Shown: piece after piece, positions 1 to 9,795 of the stretch
How positions within the stretch are numbered: the stretch's first letter is position 1
Layout of the letters: the number at the start of each line of letters is the position of its first letter
From: Bacteroidota bacterium
Lineage (GTDB): Bacteria; Bacteroidota; Bacteroidia; UBA7662; CANHCV01
Direction: 5' to 3'
NCBI GenBank assembly: GCA_947501265.1
Contig: CANMVY010000006.1
Coordinates: 64,005-116,267, forward strand
Length of the DNA stretch: 52,263 bases
Made by a program: the position numbers and the translations under genes
Notes under the pieces: generated by a model
The model's input: only the letters and a program-made list of their open reading frames with translations
The model's database searches: none
Told to the model about the DNA's origin: nothing

Positions 1-3000
1 CACCGTATCGATAGCAAAGCAATTCGCACTGCGCTGAGCCCGAACTGTATATGTTCCCGAAGCAGCAATGGCTAAGGTTGAAGATGTTTGTCCTCCCGGA
101 CTCCACAAGTAGGACACACCGCTACCGGTTACTTTAGGATTCAGCACCAAACGATTGCCACAAATTGCAGTATCTGGACCCAAATTCGGAATGGGGCGAG
201 TTAGAATACGAACTTGAATGGTATCTCGCTGAAAACAACCGGTTAGCGGATTCGTTACTTGAGCAATGTATGTACCCGATTGGCTAGTGGTAAGGGTTTG
301 ATTGGTGGTAGAATCGGGTAACCAGAAGTAAGAAAAATTGTTTGTTGCATTACCCGCATCCAAAGTAATGGTGGCAGCGGCTTGGCAGGTATCAATATCA
401 GGTCCCAACGAAACAATCGGCTTGGGATTTACGGTCACGGAAATGGGAACTCGATCGGACTCACATTCAATGATGGTGACTCTCCAATCGTAAAAGAAGT
501 AATAAAATCCTGCTCCACCTGCTGTAGGAACTTTCAAGGTTATGGAATTTGGAATAGAATAAGGATTGCTGGCACCGGAGGTATTTCGGTACAATCCGGT
601 GACATTTGATCCTTGTGTATTCAAAGAATACGAGCCCGGAGACACCCTAAAATTCAAGGGCAAATACGTTTTTGCGAATGGGGTAGCAACGAAAAAGGTT
701 GCTGTTTTTACAATCGTTCCTGAAGAATTTTTCAAATTAATCACCACATTGCCCGAAGAAGAGGTGTAAACCGCAATGGAATCGATAACGGTTTCTCGGA
801 AGACCTCGAATTGTTGTTCTATGACGAAAGCATTGAGCATTCCTCCAGGACCGATGGCATTATTCGAAGGTCCAACATTGGCTTTGGTCGTATTTACTCC
901 AGCCACGTAGAAGGTTTTATTTGCAAATAAAGGATTGGTTACAAACGTATCCGAAGTAGCTAAAATGGTATTACTCAAAAATGAATCGTACCAATTGTAG
1001 GTATCTCCATTACCGGAAGCGGTTAATACTGCCGGTTCACCAAAACATGTAGCGGTTGGATTGGTTACCGGGGCTAGAGGAATGGCATTGATGAAAATGT
1101 TGCCAGATAAGGTATCGTTTGCCATCAATTCATCAATATTCCATTCCGTAATGATTCGGTAATTTGATTGTCCACCAGCATAAGAATTAAGGGTATCAAA
1201 AAAGAATACAATGGAATCATTATAAGGAATGGGCCCAGGAATGGTATCAACAATCACTTTATTCCACGTCCCCGTTATTTCAAGTCGAATAGGAATATTT
1301 CTGGCGGTGTCGAGTCCGTTGTTTTTCACCCTCACTTGAATCACCGCCATGGAATCACCGCACGAATTTGTAACCGGAGAAATGAGCGCCGTTGGAGTAA
1401 CTTCTTTCCTTAAAATCCGGCGAATTCCGATATTATCAAAGGTGTATCCATCGGTAAATTGAAGATTAAAGCTTCGGTACAATCCCTCCTGCCCGAATCG
1501 GATTTGGGTTGACTTGGAATAATTCTGACGGGCAGCCTTCAACGCATTGGATACATTTAAACCGCGGATGTATCGGTAAATTCCAGAATTTCCTTGAAGC
1601 GTAAACAAATCGGCCAATTGCACCCAAGTAGAAGTATCTGAACCCCGAACCCAAATCTTATTGTTAATGTTGTTTTCTTGTTGATGATGCATGAAATCAA
1701 AGTCCAAAACAATCATGTCAGACGTATCGTATTGCGATAAATTCTTTGTTAATCTCAAATAATTTACGGCTGTAGTGGAATTGAACGTATTGAACGCTCG
1801 ATCCAAAGTCATCGCATACACCCCTGAGCTCGCATATCCAATTCCGGCATTCGATCGCCCTCTTCCGAAATTTCCATTCGTGAGGAAGTCAAAATCATTG
1901 GCACCTTCCAAAACTTTGAAAGAAGTATCAAATGATTCCAATTGCATCCTTTCAAAATTTTCTAAATAAGGAAAAACAATGGCTTCATTCGATGCCTGAA
2001 TAAATTTTCGCTCGGGCATGGAGTCGTTCGTTGCGTCTCCATCTTGATTCAAAAGCGTGAATGCCTTGACTTGATAACTACCTACTGCCGACATATTTGC
2101 AGTAGATGTAAAGGTGTAATTCAACGAAGTTCCACCTGCCAATGGACCGGGAACCGTATCAATGGGACCCAAGACACCATTTATAGAAAAGCGAATCGGG
2201 ATATTGGACTGTGCATTCTGCCCAAAATTTGTTACTCGAACGGTCATCGACTGGTTAGCAGAAAGTTCTTCACTGGTATTTTTTCTACCGTTGTAATAGG
2301 GTGAAATGATGGAGCTAACACCAACATCATTCGGGAGTAAATTGTACTCATCGCAACCCACATCGTGCAAAGTATTGGATAAAAACGGACGTCTTTCTCC
2401 ATCAAAATCAATTTTGATGGCAACCGAAGAATCTCCCCAATTGGCCAATTGCCCTGTAATGGCGTGCAAGTCACTTTGATAATTCAAATAGCCTGGATCT
2501 CCAACGCGGGACTGGGTATTGAACCCCGCTGCACCAATGACCGTAGATAAATTGTAATCAAGGTTATTGATACGAAGAACGTTGATGTTAGAGGGTTGAA
2601 TATGGAAATTGTTTCGATTAAATACGGTAGGGGTGGATCCAGATCCAATATTAACCAATCTTCCAATTGTACTGGTTCCGGATGCATTGTAAGAAGCAAA
2701 TGAATTATTGATGATGGTGTAGTTGCTCGAATTAAAAATATTCAGATTAGCACCTGTAATATTGACACTACTAAAGCTATTGTGAATGATGTCAACGTTA
2801 TTGCAATTGAACATTCTTAATCCGTCGTTAAACGAATTGTTGACGTTACGGGTAAACATGTTATTCGCTACCAAAGATCGTCTTCCAAAGGTGGAGGACA
2901 AATTTTGAAGAGATACCGATTCACCGTTGGTACTTGAAAATCGGTTTCCAACAATTCGAACATCAACGTCGTTATTGGAAACGATCCCTTGAGAAAACGT

Positions 3001-4680
3001 TCCAACGGCCGTGCGAATGTCGCAACGTTCGATGGTAAGGCTTTTTTGAAAAGTAGAATTGATGGCGTTGCGATCGAAATTATCGAAGAAACAATCGGAA
3101 ATCAAGGTATTGGAATCTGGACCTGCTGTTGTAGAAACCAAATTAATACCGTACTTCATCCCCAAAATTTGATTTCGACGATAAATGTTGTTGAAAGCGT
3201 TGTTTGGGGTCGATTGGGTAGTAAAATAAAACGTTCCTTGACTAATTCCTGTTGAAAAGGAAGATAGATTGGATGTTCCTGTTAGAATAGCATCTTCAAT
3301 GATGTTAAAATCTGCCCGATTCACCAATTGTACTGAAGCACAGAAAGTGGATGAACTCTGATTATCGACGGTGAGGTTACGGATGGTTACGAAATCTGCA
3401 CCATCCAATTTGATGGTTGTTACATTGGAGGAACGAATGGTTTCAATAACGGTATCGGCGGTTAGGGTTAAACGATTCAGAGCCGAAGCTCCGCGAATTG
3501 GTGGAATAACGACCGATTCAATGAAAGGGCCAGTTCCACGATTCAAAACCAATTCAACTGGGCCTTCCATTCCGGCACATACCAATTGATTGATGGCCCC
3601 TTGAACGGTTGTAAAATCTGCTCCAGCTCCACCAATACGATAGGTACCAATCATCATCGGGCAAACCGATCGTTGGGCATCATCGTTGGAGGTATCGGTA
3701 TCCAAAGCCCCATTTGGGGAATCGGTTCGCGCATCAATAACATAATTTTTGCCGCCTAAAAATGCGAAATTGCCCAACTGAACGGAAGTGGTTCCCAATG
3801 GCGCTAAACTGCCTGTCCATTGAACCGGGGTTTGAGCAGCGCCATTGATGCTCCAAGAAATGGTAGCCCGAGTTAATGTGGTGGGAGCAAAGTTTTTGAG
3901 CGTAACCACTACCGGATTCAATCCAGATCCAAAAGGATTCGAAGGCGTATCAATCGATAAAATACCTGCATCATCCGTTTGTTGAGGGGTGAACTCATAA
4001 TAATCATTATCGGCCGTTCCGGGACCATCGGTAGTGGAGAAAAATCCGAAAAAGTTGGTCCCAAACTGAAAAGCCTGAATCGAATTATTCTGAAGACCAA
4101 TCGTAGAAGTGATGTTTCTTGAAGCGTGATTCATATCTACCAAGTAAACTTTGTAGGTCGACTCTTCTAAAACGGCAGCAAAACTGGCATAGGCTGTAGC
4201 CGGATTTCCAATTCGATAATGATTCCACTTGATCCATAATTGGCGACTTCCAGGATTACCCGTCACCCTCATCCAAATTTTTGAGGAATCGGTTTGTGAT
4301 CCAGAAGCAATAAATTCATCCCAAAAACACAAAATCGATTTATCTGGAATGGTTGCTGAAGGCAAATTGGTGTTTGCATTTGCAGGAATTCCAGATGGAC
4401 TGGAAAACGAAATTTGTCCGTTTAAAGAAACTTTGAAATTGCTAACTGGATTTCCGTAAAAGAAAAACTGAAAAGGCAAATTTTGAGCAACGGTCCAACG
4501 ATTGCTTGTTTCCAATCCTGTTGTTAATGCTACCCAGCCTACCGTTTCGGTATCACTTCCTGCATATTGACCAGGATTACCTTGGTTGAGAGCTAAATTA
4601 AAATTGTAACCTTGTGAAAAGGTTACCTTGATAGCAAGAAAAAAGCACAAAAAAAGTGCCCATCGAAAAATAGTTTTCAT
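1..4680 (-). CDS. Giant secreted surface protein with beta-helix and Ig-like repeats (3' end outside window)
   Basis: The reading frame stays open for 1560 codons from the ATG at 4680 to the window edge, so the C-terminus is missing. The N-terminus is a clear signal peptide (MKTIFRWALFLCFFLAIKV, cleaved near FSQG). After a jelly-roll-like N-terminal part there is a CARDB-like segment (DAGILSIDTPSNPFGSGLNP), then a long Asn/Ser/Ile-rich stretch with short periodic turns (roughly residues 370-700) typical of a right-handed parallel beta-helix. More CARDB-like and Ig-like segments follow (NDVGVSSI, the PVTNPTATCFGEPAVLTASG type, LGPDIDTCQAAATITLDAG). Such proteins in Bacteroidota are usually T9SS cargo with a C-terminal sorting domain, which here would lie outside the window. 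Likely role: adhesin or cell-surface matrix (inference). It is the last gene of its strand and 68 bases separate it from rnz. Confidence 0.85.
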   Translation of the reverse strand, partial: MKTIFRWALFLCFFLAIKVTFSQGYNFNLALNQGNPGQYAGSDTETVGWVALTTGLETSNRWTVAQNLPFQFFFYGNPVSNFKVSLNGQISFSSPSGIPANANTNLPSATIPDKSILCFWDEFIASGSQTDSSKIWMRVTGNPGSRQLWIKWNHYRIGNPATAYASFAAVLEESTYKVYLVDMNHASRNITSTIGLQNNSIQAFQFGTNFFGFFSTTDGPGTADNDYYEFTPQQTDDAGILSIDTPSNPFGSGLNPVVVTLKNFAPTTLTRATISWSINGAAQTPVQWTGSLAPLGTTSVQLGNFAFLGGKNYVIDARTDSPNGALDTDTSNDDAQRSVCPMMIGTYRIGGAGADFTTVQGAINQLVCAGMEGPVELVLNRGTGPFIESVVIPPIRGASALNRLTLTADTVIETIRSSNVTTIKLDGADFVTIRNLTVDNQSSSTFCASVQLVNRADFNIIEDAILTGTSNLSSFSTGISQGTFYFTTQSTPNNAFNNIYRRNQILGMKYGINLVSTTAGPDSNTLISDCFFDNFDRNAINSTFQKSLTIERCDIRTAVGTFSQGIVSNNDVDVRIVGNRFSSTNGESVSLQNLSSTFGRRSLVANNMFTRNVNNSFNDGLRMFNCNNVDIIHNSFSSVNITGANLNIFNSSNYTIINNSFASYNASGTSTIGRLVNIGSGSTPTVFNRNNFHIQPSNINVLRINNLDYNLSTVIGAAGFNTQSRVGDPGYLNYQSDLHAITGQLANWGDSSVAIKIDFDGERRPFLSNTLHDVGCDEYNLLPNDVGVSSIISPYYNGRKNTSEELSANQSMTVRVTNFGQNAQSNIPIRFSINGVLGPIDTVPGPLAGGTSLNYTFTSTANMSAVGSYQVKAFTLLNQDGDATNDSMPERKFIQASNEAIVFPYLENFERMQLESFDTSFKVLEGANDFDFLTNGNFGRGRSNAGIGYASSGVYAMTLDRAFNTFNSTTAVNYLRLTKNLSQYDTSDMIVLDFDFMHHQQENNINNKIWVRGSDTSTWVQLADLFTLQGNSGIYRYIRGLNVSNALKAARQNYSKSTQIRFGQEGLYRSFNLQFTDGYTFDNIGIRRILRKEVTPTALISPVTNSCGDSMAVIQVRVKNNGLDTARNIPIRLEITGTWNKVIVDTIPGPIPYNDSIVFFFDTLNSYAGGQSNYRIITEWNIDELMANDTLSGNIFINAIPLAPVTNPTATCFGEPAVLTASGNGDTYNWYDSFLSNTILATSDTFVTNPLFANKTFYVAGVNTTKANVGPSNNAIGPGGMLNAFVIEQQFEVFRETVIDSIAVYTSSSGNVVINLKNSSGTIVKTATFFVATPFAKTYLPLNFRVSPGSYSLNTQGSNVTGLYRNTSGASNPYSIPNSITLKVPTAGGAGFYYFFYDWRVTIIECESDRVPISVTVNPKPIVSLGPDIDTCQAAATITLDAGNATNNFSYFWLPDSTTNQTLTTSQSGTYIAQVTNPLTGCFQRDTIQVRILTRPIPNLGPDTAICGNRLVLNPKVTGSGVSYLWSPGGQTSSTLAIAASGTYTVRAQRSANCFAIDTV

Positions 4681-4748
4681 GGATGAATGGTTGGTTAGTC
4701 AATAGAAACAAAAAACTCGGTTTTGTTGCGAACCTGGTTCATCATTTT

Positions 4749-5675
4749 TTAAACTACAAGATACGTTTTTCCCTCTTGAACTGCAAAAGCACGGGCAAAA
4801 CCTTGCTGAGCTTCAGCTTCGTGGCCCAAAACAGAAGCGTATCGCGAAGAGAAATGACCAAGAAGCAATGTTTTAACGTTACTCAACTTGGCTAATTCTG
4901 CTGCTTCTTTTGCGGTGGAATGATAGGTTACTTGAGCCTTTTCCTTTAAATCATCTAGAAAAGTTGCCTCATGGAATAAAGTGGTGATGTTGCTTAAATA
5001 GGTTGAATATTCTGAATGAAAAAGGGTGTCTGACCAGTAAGCATAGGATCGAATTTCCAAAATCTTTTCGGTAACTTCTTCATTGAAAATCGTTAACCCA
5101 TTTTCTAAATGGACATCGGAGCCTTGTTTGAGAGAACGAAGTTGAAGATGACTCAATTGGGGAAACTTGGATAACTCTTCTACCAAAATTTTACGAGGAT
5201 GTTCCTTTTCTCTGAACAGATAACCGTATGTTGATATTCGATGGTCCAAAGGAATGGCAAAAACCTCCAATCGCTCGCTTTCCCAAATCATTTTGGAACC
5301 CTCATGATTTAATTCAATCCATTCAATTTCAAAAGAAAGGTTTTCGCCTCCTGTTTGAAGCAGCGATTCAAGCGGTCCCCGAAGGCCCGATGGTGAGAAA
5401 ATTTGAATTTTTCGCTCGCGGTGATTCAAATGAAAAGTGGATAACAATCCGGGAAGGCCGAAAATATGATCTCCGTGCAAATGAGAAATAAAGATCTGAT
5501 TTATTCGATTCCATTTCACGTCGAATTCTTTCAAGCGATCTTGGGTACCTTCCCCACAATCAATCAAAAAAACATCCTGAAAATGGAATAACGCCTGAGC
5601 GGAAGGATGTCTACCAGCTCCAGGTGTCGCACTACCACACCCAATAATGGTTACCTCGAATTTCGGGTAATTCAA
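4749..5675 (-). CDS. rnz: Ribonuclease Z (tRNA 3' endonuclease)
   Basis: A 308-residue metallo-beta-lactamase-fold enzyme that cuts the 3' trailer from tRNA precursors, needed where CCA is not encoded; both tRNA genes in this window lack an encoded CCA. Visible motifs: N-terminal GCGSATPGAGRHPSAQ, the zinc site HLHGDHIFGLPGLL near residue 63, and later histidines in LFHEAT and LLLGHFSSRY, all as in the family and at normal length. The start is TTG at 5675: an in-frame stop lies a few codons upstream and no ATG or GTG occurs before the conserved N-terminus. It begins one base after the STAS gene stop codon, suggesting translational coupling in the PhoH-purC-STAS-rnz operon. Confidence 0.93.
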   Translation of the reverse strand: MNYPKFEVTIIGCGSATPGAGRHPSAQALFHFQDVFLIDCGEGTQDRLKEFDVKWNRINQIFISHLHGDHIFGLPGLLSTFHLNHRERKIQIFSPSGLRGPLESLLQTGGENLSFEIEWIELNHEGSKMIWESERLEVFAIPLDHRISTYGYLFREKEHPRKILVEELSKFPQLSHLQLRSLKQGSDVHLENGLTIFNEEVTEKILEIRSYAYWSDTLFHSEYSTYLSNITTLFHEATFLDDLKEKAQVTYHSTAKEAAELAKLSNVKTLLLGHFSSRYASVLGHEAEAQQGFARAFAVQEGKTYLVV

Positions 5676-5676
5676 T

Positions 5677-6054
5677 TTACTCTCCTTCAGCGCCTAATTC
5701 ACGTTGAATTTCCTCAATGAAAATGTAATCACTGGCTTCTTCCATCGACGGAATCATTTCCAAAACATCTTGCAATTGGGAGATTTCAATTAATTTTTTA
5801 ACGTTGTCTGATGCACGAGCAACAACAAACGTTCCATTGGAACCTTGACACAAACGGTTGCCAACCAACATGGAACTTAAACCTGAACTATCAGCAAAAT
5901 TAACCTGATGGATATCTAAAATAATGTTGCGAAACCCAGTGGAATTTAACAAAACCAATTCACTTTTCAAATTGGGAGCAAAACGGGTATCTAGCGTTTC
6001 TTCTTCGAGCGTTAAAACCGCATATTTTTCGTGTTTATCGATTGAGAATTTCAT
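5677..6054 (-). CDS. STAS-domain protein (anti-sigma factor antagonist type)
   Basis: A 125-residue single-domain STAS protein. The core is the FADSSGLSSM motif at residues 53-62, the site where SpoIIAA/RsbV proteins are phosphorylated on serine by partner kinases. Upstream is the usual strand-helix pattern (NIILDIHQVNF). In Bacteroidota such genes are commonly found next to ribonuclease Z, and no anti-sigma kinase or sigma factor is encoded nearby, so the partner is unknown. Its ATG overlaps the purC stop by 4 bases and rnz starts one base after its stop, so the three are co-translated. A structural scaffold role cannot be excluded. Confidence 0.88.
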   Translation of the reverse strand: MKFSIDKHEKYAVLTLEEETLDTRFAPNLKSELVLLNSTGFRNIILDIHQVNFADSSGLSSMLVGNRLCQGSNGTFVVARASDNVKKLIEISQLQDVLEMIPSMEEASDYIFIEEIQRELGAEGE

Positions 6055-6998
6055 GCTTCTGTTTTTAAAAAGTTTAAAATGGATTGTTCAATATCTTGGA
6101 GTAGATGATCCTGCAATGCAGGAACAAACTGTTTTCCAGTAATGGTTTCAAATAATTCTTGGTAACGATGGGTAACCAATTCAATGAAATCTTGGGGCAT
6201 TTCAGGAATACTTTGACCCTCTTTTCCCATGAAATCATGATCAATTAGCCATTGGCGAACGAACTCCTTCGAAAGTTGCTTTTGGGCTTCCCCGTTCGCT
6301 TGACGTTCTTCATATCCTTCCAAATAAAAGTAACGAGAGGAATCTGGGGTATGAATTTCGTCAATCACCATGATTTCACCCGAACTTGATTTTCCAAACT
6401 CGTATTTGGTATCCACCAAAATTAATCCTCTGCTTTTTGCATAATCGGTGCAATAGGCAAACAATTGAAGGGAATACTTCTCTAAAATCAAATAATCAGA
6501 TTCTGAAACGATTCCCTGGGCAATAATTTCCTCCCTTGAAATATCCTCATCGTGGCCTTCTGCGGCTTTGGTGGTGGGCGTAATGATGGGCTGAGGAAGT
6601 GCATCGTTTTCTTTCAATCCTTCGGGCAAATGAACCCCGCAAATGGTTCGAATCCCTTGGAGGTATAACCTGGCGGCGTGTCCGGCTAAATATCCACGAA
6701 CCACCATTTCAACTTTAAAAGCTTCCGCTTTATGTCCTATGGTTACATTGGGATGAGGTTGAGAAATCAACCAATTTGGTACCAAGTGTTGGGTAGCATT
6801 TAAAAAGAAAGATGCCGTTTCACTGAGGATCTGACCTTTCAATGGAATTGGCTCGGGCAATACGCAATCGAAGGCCGAAATACGATCTGAGGCAACCATT
6901 ACCAACAAATCATCACCGATGCCGTAAACATCTCTTACTTTACCTCGGTAAAAAAACGACTGATTGGGAAACGAATATTGGGTATTAAAAATGGGCAT
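6051..6998 (-). CDS. purC: Phosphoribosylaminoimidazole-succinocarboxamide synthase (SAICAR synthase)
   Basis: Catalyses the ATP-dependent joining of aspartate to CAIR in de novo purine synthesis, in the cytoplasm. The 315-residue protein is of the longer PurC type. Visible family motifs are the N-terminal YRGKVRDVY, the nucleotide/CAIR binding segment SDRISAFDCVLPEPIPLKGQ, VEMVVRGYLAGHAARLY, and DEIHTPDSSRYF near residue 215. It sits second in a four-gene minus-strand operon, 9 bases after the PhoH gene and overlapping the STAS gene by 4 bases. No other purine gene is nearby, so the operon is not pathway-specific. Confidence 0.96.
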   Translation of the reverse strand: MPIFNTQYSFPNQSFFYRGKVRDVYGIGDDLLVMVASDRISAFDCVLPEPIPLKGQILSETASFFLNATQHLVPNWLISQPHPNVTIGHKAEAFKVEMVVRGYLAGHAARLYLQGIRTICGVHLPEGLKENDALPQPIITPTTKAAEGHDEDISREEIIAQGIVSESDYLILEKYSLQLFAYCTDYAKSRGLILVDTKYEFGKSSSGEIMVIDEIHTPDSSRYFYLEGYEERQANGEAQKQLSKEFVRQWLIDHDFMGKEGQSIPEMPQDFIELVTHRYQELFETITGKQFVPALQDHLLQDIEQSILNFLKTEA

Positions 6999-7007
6999 TG
7001 TGCAAAG

Positions 7008-7976
7008 TTAAGAAGAAGGATTGGCTTCTGTAGTTTGTTGATGATGGGTTTCGTAGGCTTTAATGATTTTTTTCACCAATTTATGTCGAACCACATCTTC
7101 TGCTTTTAGGTAAATGAAGGGAATATCCTCTACCCCATCCAACACACGAATGGCTTGTTTTAAGCCCGAGCGCTGCCTCGAAGGAAGATCAATTTGCGTT
7201 AAATCGCCTGTAACAACAAATTTGGCTGAAGGTCCCAAGCGGGTCAAAAACATTTTCATTTGCATTTCCGTGGTATTCTGGGCTTCGTCCAAAATAACAA
7301 AAGCATGATCCAATGTTCTACCCCGCATGAACGCAAGAGGGGCAATTTCAATGATTCCCATTTCCAAATACTTGCTCAGTTTGATAGGGGGAATCATGTC
7401 TTCTAATGCATCGTACAGGGGCCGCAAATATGGATCGATTTTTTCTTTCAAATCGCCCGGCAAAAAACCGAGGTTTTCACCGGCTTCTACCGCCGGACGC
7501 GTAAGGACAATTTTCTTGACTTCTTTTTCTCGCAGCGCACGCACGGCCATGGCAACTGCCGTGTAGGTTTTCCCCGATCCAGCAGGACCAATGGCAAAAA
7601 CGACATCGTTTTGAATTACGGCTTCGACCAAAAGTTTTTGGTTGGCCGTTCGAGCCTTTACGATTTTTCCTTGAGGACCGTAAACCAAGGGCTCATCCGA
7701 CTTAAAAGGCATACGTTGTTTGAACCCGTCGTGGAGGATCAGGTCAACATCTTGAATGGTTAACTCCTTGAAATACCGGTAATGTTCCAGCATAAGCTCG
7801 AACTTTTCTTTGAACGAATCCAGGAATTCTTTTTCTCCGTGTAACTTCAAAAGACTTCCCCTCGCCGTAAATTTTATTTGAGGAAAAGCCTCCTTCATTA
7901 CGTCAAGTTTCTTGTAATCAGCTCCCAAAAAATCCATGGGATCGATATCTTCAAACAATAGTGTTAAATCAACCAA
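7008..7976 (-). CDS. PhoH-family NTPase (PhoH/YbeZ-like)
   Basis: A 322-residue PhoH-like protein, an RNA-associated P-loop ATPase linked to RNA metabolism and stress. The N-terminal KH-like part ([20 protein letters not shown]) is followed by Walker A in [16 protein letters not shown], the conserved [19 protein letters not shown], Walker B in [11 protein letters not shown] and [12 protein letters not shown]. The start is TTG at 7976. No ATG or GTG lies between it and the upstream in-frame stop, and using the first internal ATG (residue 13) would cut into the conserved N-terminal region. It is first in the operon with purC, STAS and rnz, and divergent from the SAM hydroxide adenosyltransferase gene, a pairing I recall as frequent in Bacteroidota. 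Confidence 0.93.
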   Translation of the reverse strand: MVDLTLLFEDIDPMDFLGADYKKLDVMKEAFPQIKFTARGSLLKLHGEKEFLDSFKEKFELMLEHYRYFKELTIQDVDLILHDGFKQRMPFKSDEPLVYGPQGKIVKARTANQKLLVEAVIQNDVVFAIGPAGSGKTYTAVAMAVRALREKEVKKIVLTRPAVEAGENLGFLPGDLKEKIDPYLRPLYDALEDMIPPIKLSKYLEMGIIEIAPLAFMRGRTLDHAFVILDEAQNTTEMQMKMFLTRLGPSAKFVVTGDLTQIDLPSRQRSGLKQAIRVLDGVEDIPFIYLKAEDVVRHKLVKKIIKAYETHHQQTTEANPSS

Positions 7977-7993
7977 TTTTAAGTCTTTTCTTG

Positions 7994-8001
7994 TAAATTT
8001 G
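7994..8001 (+). promoter_or_regulatory. Putative -7 element for the SAM hydroxide adenosyltransferase gene
   Basis: TAAATTTG matches the Bacteroidota -7 consensus TAnnTTTG exactly and lies 9 bases before the ATG at 8011. No good TTG element is visible about 19 bases upstream, so the call rests on the -7 box and its position in the short divergent gap. Its place also supports the ATG at 8011 over an upstream in-frame start. Confidence 0.5.
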
Positions 8002-8010
8002 TATCACTTT

Positions 8011-8790
8011 ATGCGCACCATCACACTTACTACCGATTACGGCCTTCGCGATCATTATGTTGGCGCCCTTAAAGGTACATTAATCCGTCGAATTCCCAAT
8101 ATTTCGATGGTAGATATTGCACACGAAGTTGAAAAATTCAATTCGGATGCTGCCGGATTTGTTGTTTCCAATGCCTTTCATTTTTTTCCAGAAGGAAGCG
8201 TTCATTTTATCGATGTAGGCGTACGATATGGGCACGAATTAATGTTTTATTTGGTGTACTCCGAACAACATTGGTTCATTTTCCAAAACCCCGATGTTGG
8301 AAATAAAATTTTCTTTGAGAAAGAACATCACGTTTGGGCTATCAACTTAAAAGCAAATAATCCTTTTTCTTTTTTCTTAGATGAAAAAATGATGGATACT
8401 TTGGCCTGGTTGGTCAATACGCCTAATCCTTCAGAGAGTTTAGGCGCCCCCCTAACCGAAACCCCTTTCGATCGATATCCATTGGCGCCTTTCAAGCAGG
8501 GAAATATTCTCATTGGTTACATTGAATACACCGATCATTATGGAAACCTTCACACCAATTTGCCGGAATCCATGGTGAGAGAGTTTACCAATGGAAAGCG
8601 ATACCAAGTTATTTTTTGCGGTGAAAGCATGGATATTTACGACAGTTTAGTAACGATAGGAGCTACCACTTCAGCTGCCTTGTTTAACCACGCTGGTAAA
8701 TTGGTTATTACCGTTAACAAGAATAGTGCTCATAGAATGTTATTCAATAACACACATGTTCAAGTTCAAATTGCATTAGCAGAATGGTAA
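8011..8790 (+). CDS. SAM hydroxide adenosyltransferase / chlorinase-family protein (DUF62)
   Basis: A 259-residue member of the family that cleaves S-adenosylmethionine with water (or, in rare members, halide) to adenosine and methionine. Family marks are the N-terminal TLTTDYGLRDHYVGALKG, the region VHFIDVGVRYG near residue 70, and YTDHYGNLHTNLP near residue 175. I chose ATG 8011 rather than an in-frame start 75 bases earlier, because MRTITLTTDYG is the usual N-terminus and a -7 promoter box lies between the two. The gene overlaps the downstream ABM gene by 7 bases, so they form one transcription unit. Halogenase activity is not suggested by anything seen here. Confidence 0.9.
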   Translation: MRTITLTTDYGLRDHYVGALKGTLIRRIPNISMVDIAHEVEKFNSDAAGFVVSNAFHFFPEGSVHFIDVGVRYGHELMFYLVYSEQHWFIFQNPDVGNKIFFEKEHHVWAINLKANNPFSFFLDEKMMDTLAWLVNTPNPSESLGAPLTETPFDRYPLAPFKQGNILIGYIEYTDHYGNLHTNLPESMVREFTNGKRYQVIFCGESMDIYDSLVTIGATTSAALFNHAGKLVITVNKNSAHRMLFNNTHVQVQIALAEW

Positions 8791-9068
8791 GAATCGTAAA
8801 AATGAGATTCAAGGTTGAGGATATTCCTGCTTTCTTACGCATGTTTGAAGAAAAAAGAGACCTCATTGCTGGATTCCCTGGATGCCAAGGAGTACGCCTT
8901 TTAAACGATGTTCATTCCCCTGAAACTTATTACACTTACAGCCACTGGAACTCACCTGCTGATTTGGAGAATTACCGCAATTCTGATTTGTTTAAAGGAG
9001 TTTGGGCAGAAACAAAAATCAAATTTTCAGACCGACCCGAAGCCTGGTCTTTTGAAGAAATTCAATAA
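8784..9068 (+). CDS. ABM-superfamily (antibiotic biosynthesis monooxygenase-like) small protein
   Basis: A 94-residue dimeric alpha-beta barrel protein. The pattern V-R-x-V-x-M-x-F...FLRMFEEKRDLIAGFPGC...YYTYSHWNSPADLENYRNSD...F is that of quinol monooxygenase/heme-degrading ABM folds; the substrate is unknown. The start overlaps the preceding SAM-hydrolase-family gene by 7 bases. A second in-frame ATG at 8802 is possible but would remove the first strand. The gene ends inside the stem of a bidirectional terminator, so the two-gene transcript stops here. Confidence 0.85.
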   Translation: MVRIVKMRFKVEDIPAFLRMFEEKRDLIAGFPGCQGVRLLNDVHSPETYYTYSHWNSPADLENYRNSDLFKGVWAETKIKFSDRPEAWSFEEIQ

Positions 9069-9096
9069 AAAAGTCCCAATTTCTTGGGACTTTTTT
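9067..9096. terminator. Bidirectional intrinsic terminator between convergent genes
   Basis: A perfect 13-base stem (AAAAAAGTCCCAA pairing with TTGGGACTTTTTT) around a 4-base loop TTTC. A-run and T-run at either end allow termination on both strands. It separates the ABM gene (plus) from the T9SS cargo gene (minus). Confidence 0.92.
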
Positions 9097-9097
9097 A

Positions 9098-9781
9098 TTA
9101 GTTCTTTTGAATCGTTTTCGTTATTGGTTGACCAGTTCTTGGGGTAATACGAACCAGATAATTTCCTCTTGGAAGATCTTCCATGCTAATTACAGGGCGA
9201 TCGTTAGAAGCATTCATTTTCTCAAAACGAACACGGCGTCCTAACAAATTGAAAATTTCAATGCTAGCCTCCCCCATTTCTTTTGGAGCACTAATTGAAA
9301 TCCAATCGGTTGCCGGATTCGGATAGATATTTACAGCATGTTTGTGCAAATCTGCAACCGAAACTCCAGTAGCTTTTACCGAAAATGTTTTGGTGATGAA
9401 CTGACTTGGATTCGCCGTTTCATAAACTTTTACCGTCATGCTTCCATTTCCAGGAATATTGTTGGGCATAAAGTGAACACTAAAAAGTGAACGACCTGTA
9501 TCCAAATAAAAGTTGGCATTGGAAACTCCGGGCTGTTGGCACGCTCCTGGATCGCAAACGTAATACTGCCAACCGGTTGGCATCGTTACCGAAGTTGCTT
9601 CCCATTTAACCGACGACAATGGTAGTGAAGTGGAATTTTGAAGGAAATCTTCAACAGAAACATCGGTTAATGTAGCAGCTCCCCACGATGATAAGTTTCC
9701 AGTTTTTACAAACTGAAACGGTTGTGCTTTCAAAGTGGCAGCAAACAAAAACGCAAAGGAGAGAAGGATTAGTCTTTTCAT
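9098..9781 (-). CDS. Secreted protein with T9SS type A C-terminal sorting domain
   Basis: A 227-residue exported protein of unknown function. The signal peptide is MKRLILLSFAFLFAATLKAQ. A beta-sandwich-like middle part carries a CDPGACQQPG cysteine pair. The last 75 residues are a classical Por/T9SS sorting domain: NIYPNPATDWISISAPK, then IEIFNLLGRRVRF, ending YLVRITPRTGQPITKTIQKN. An upstream in-frame ATG at 9817 exists, but the promoter at 9796-9825 lies between the two, so translation must begin at 9781. It is a single-gene unit with its own promoter and terminator. Confidence 0.9.
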   Translation of the reverse strand: MKRLILLSFAFLFAATLKAQPFQFVKTGNLSSWGAATLTDVSVEDFLQNSTSLPLSSVKWEATSVTMPTGWQYYVCDPGACQQPGVSNANFYLDTGRSLFSVHFMPNNIPGNGSMTVKVYETANPSQFITKTFSVKATGVSVADLHKHAVNIYPNPATDWISISAPKEMGEASIEIFNLLGRRVRFEKMNASNDRPVISMEDLPRGNYLVRITPRTGQPITKTIQKN

Positions 9782-9795
9782 GACTTTATTTTTTA

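Noticed and set aside
4683-4895. Plus-strand frame over the rnz 3' end
   Set aside because: Shadow of the rnz gene and the gap beside it; no conserved content.
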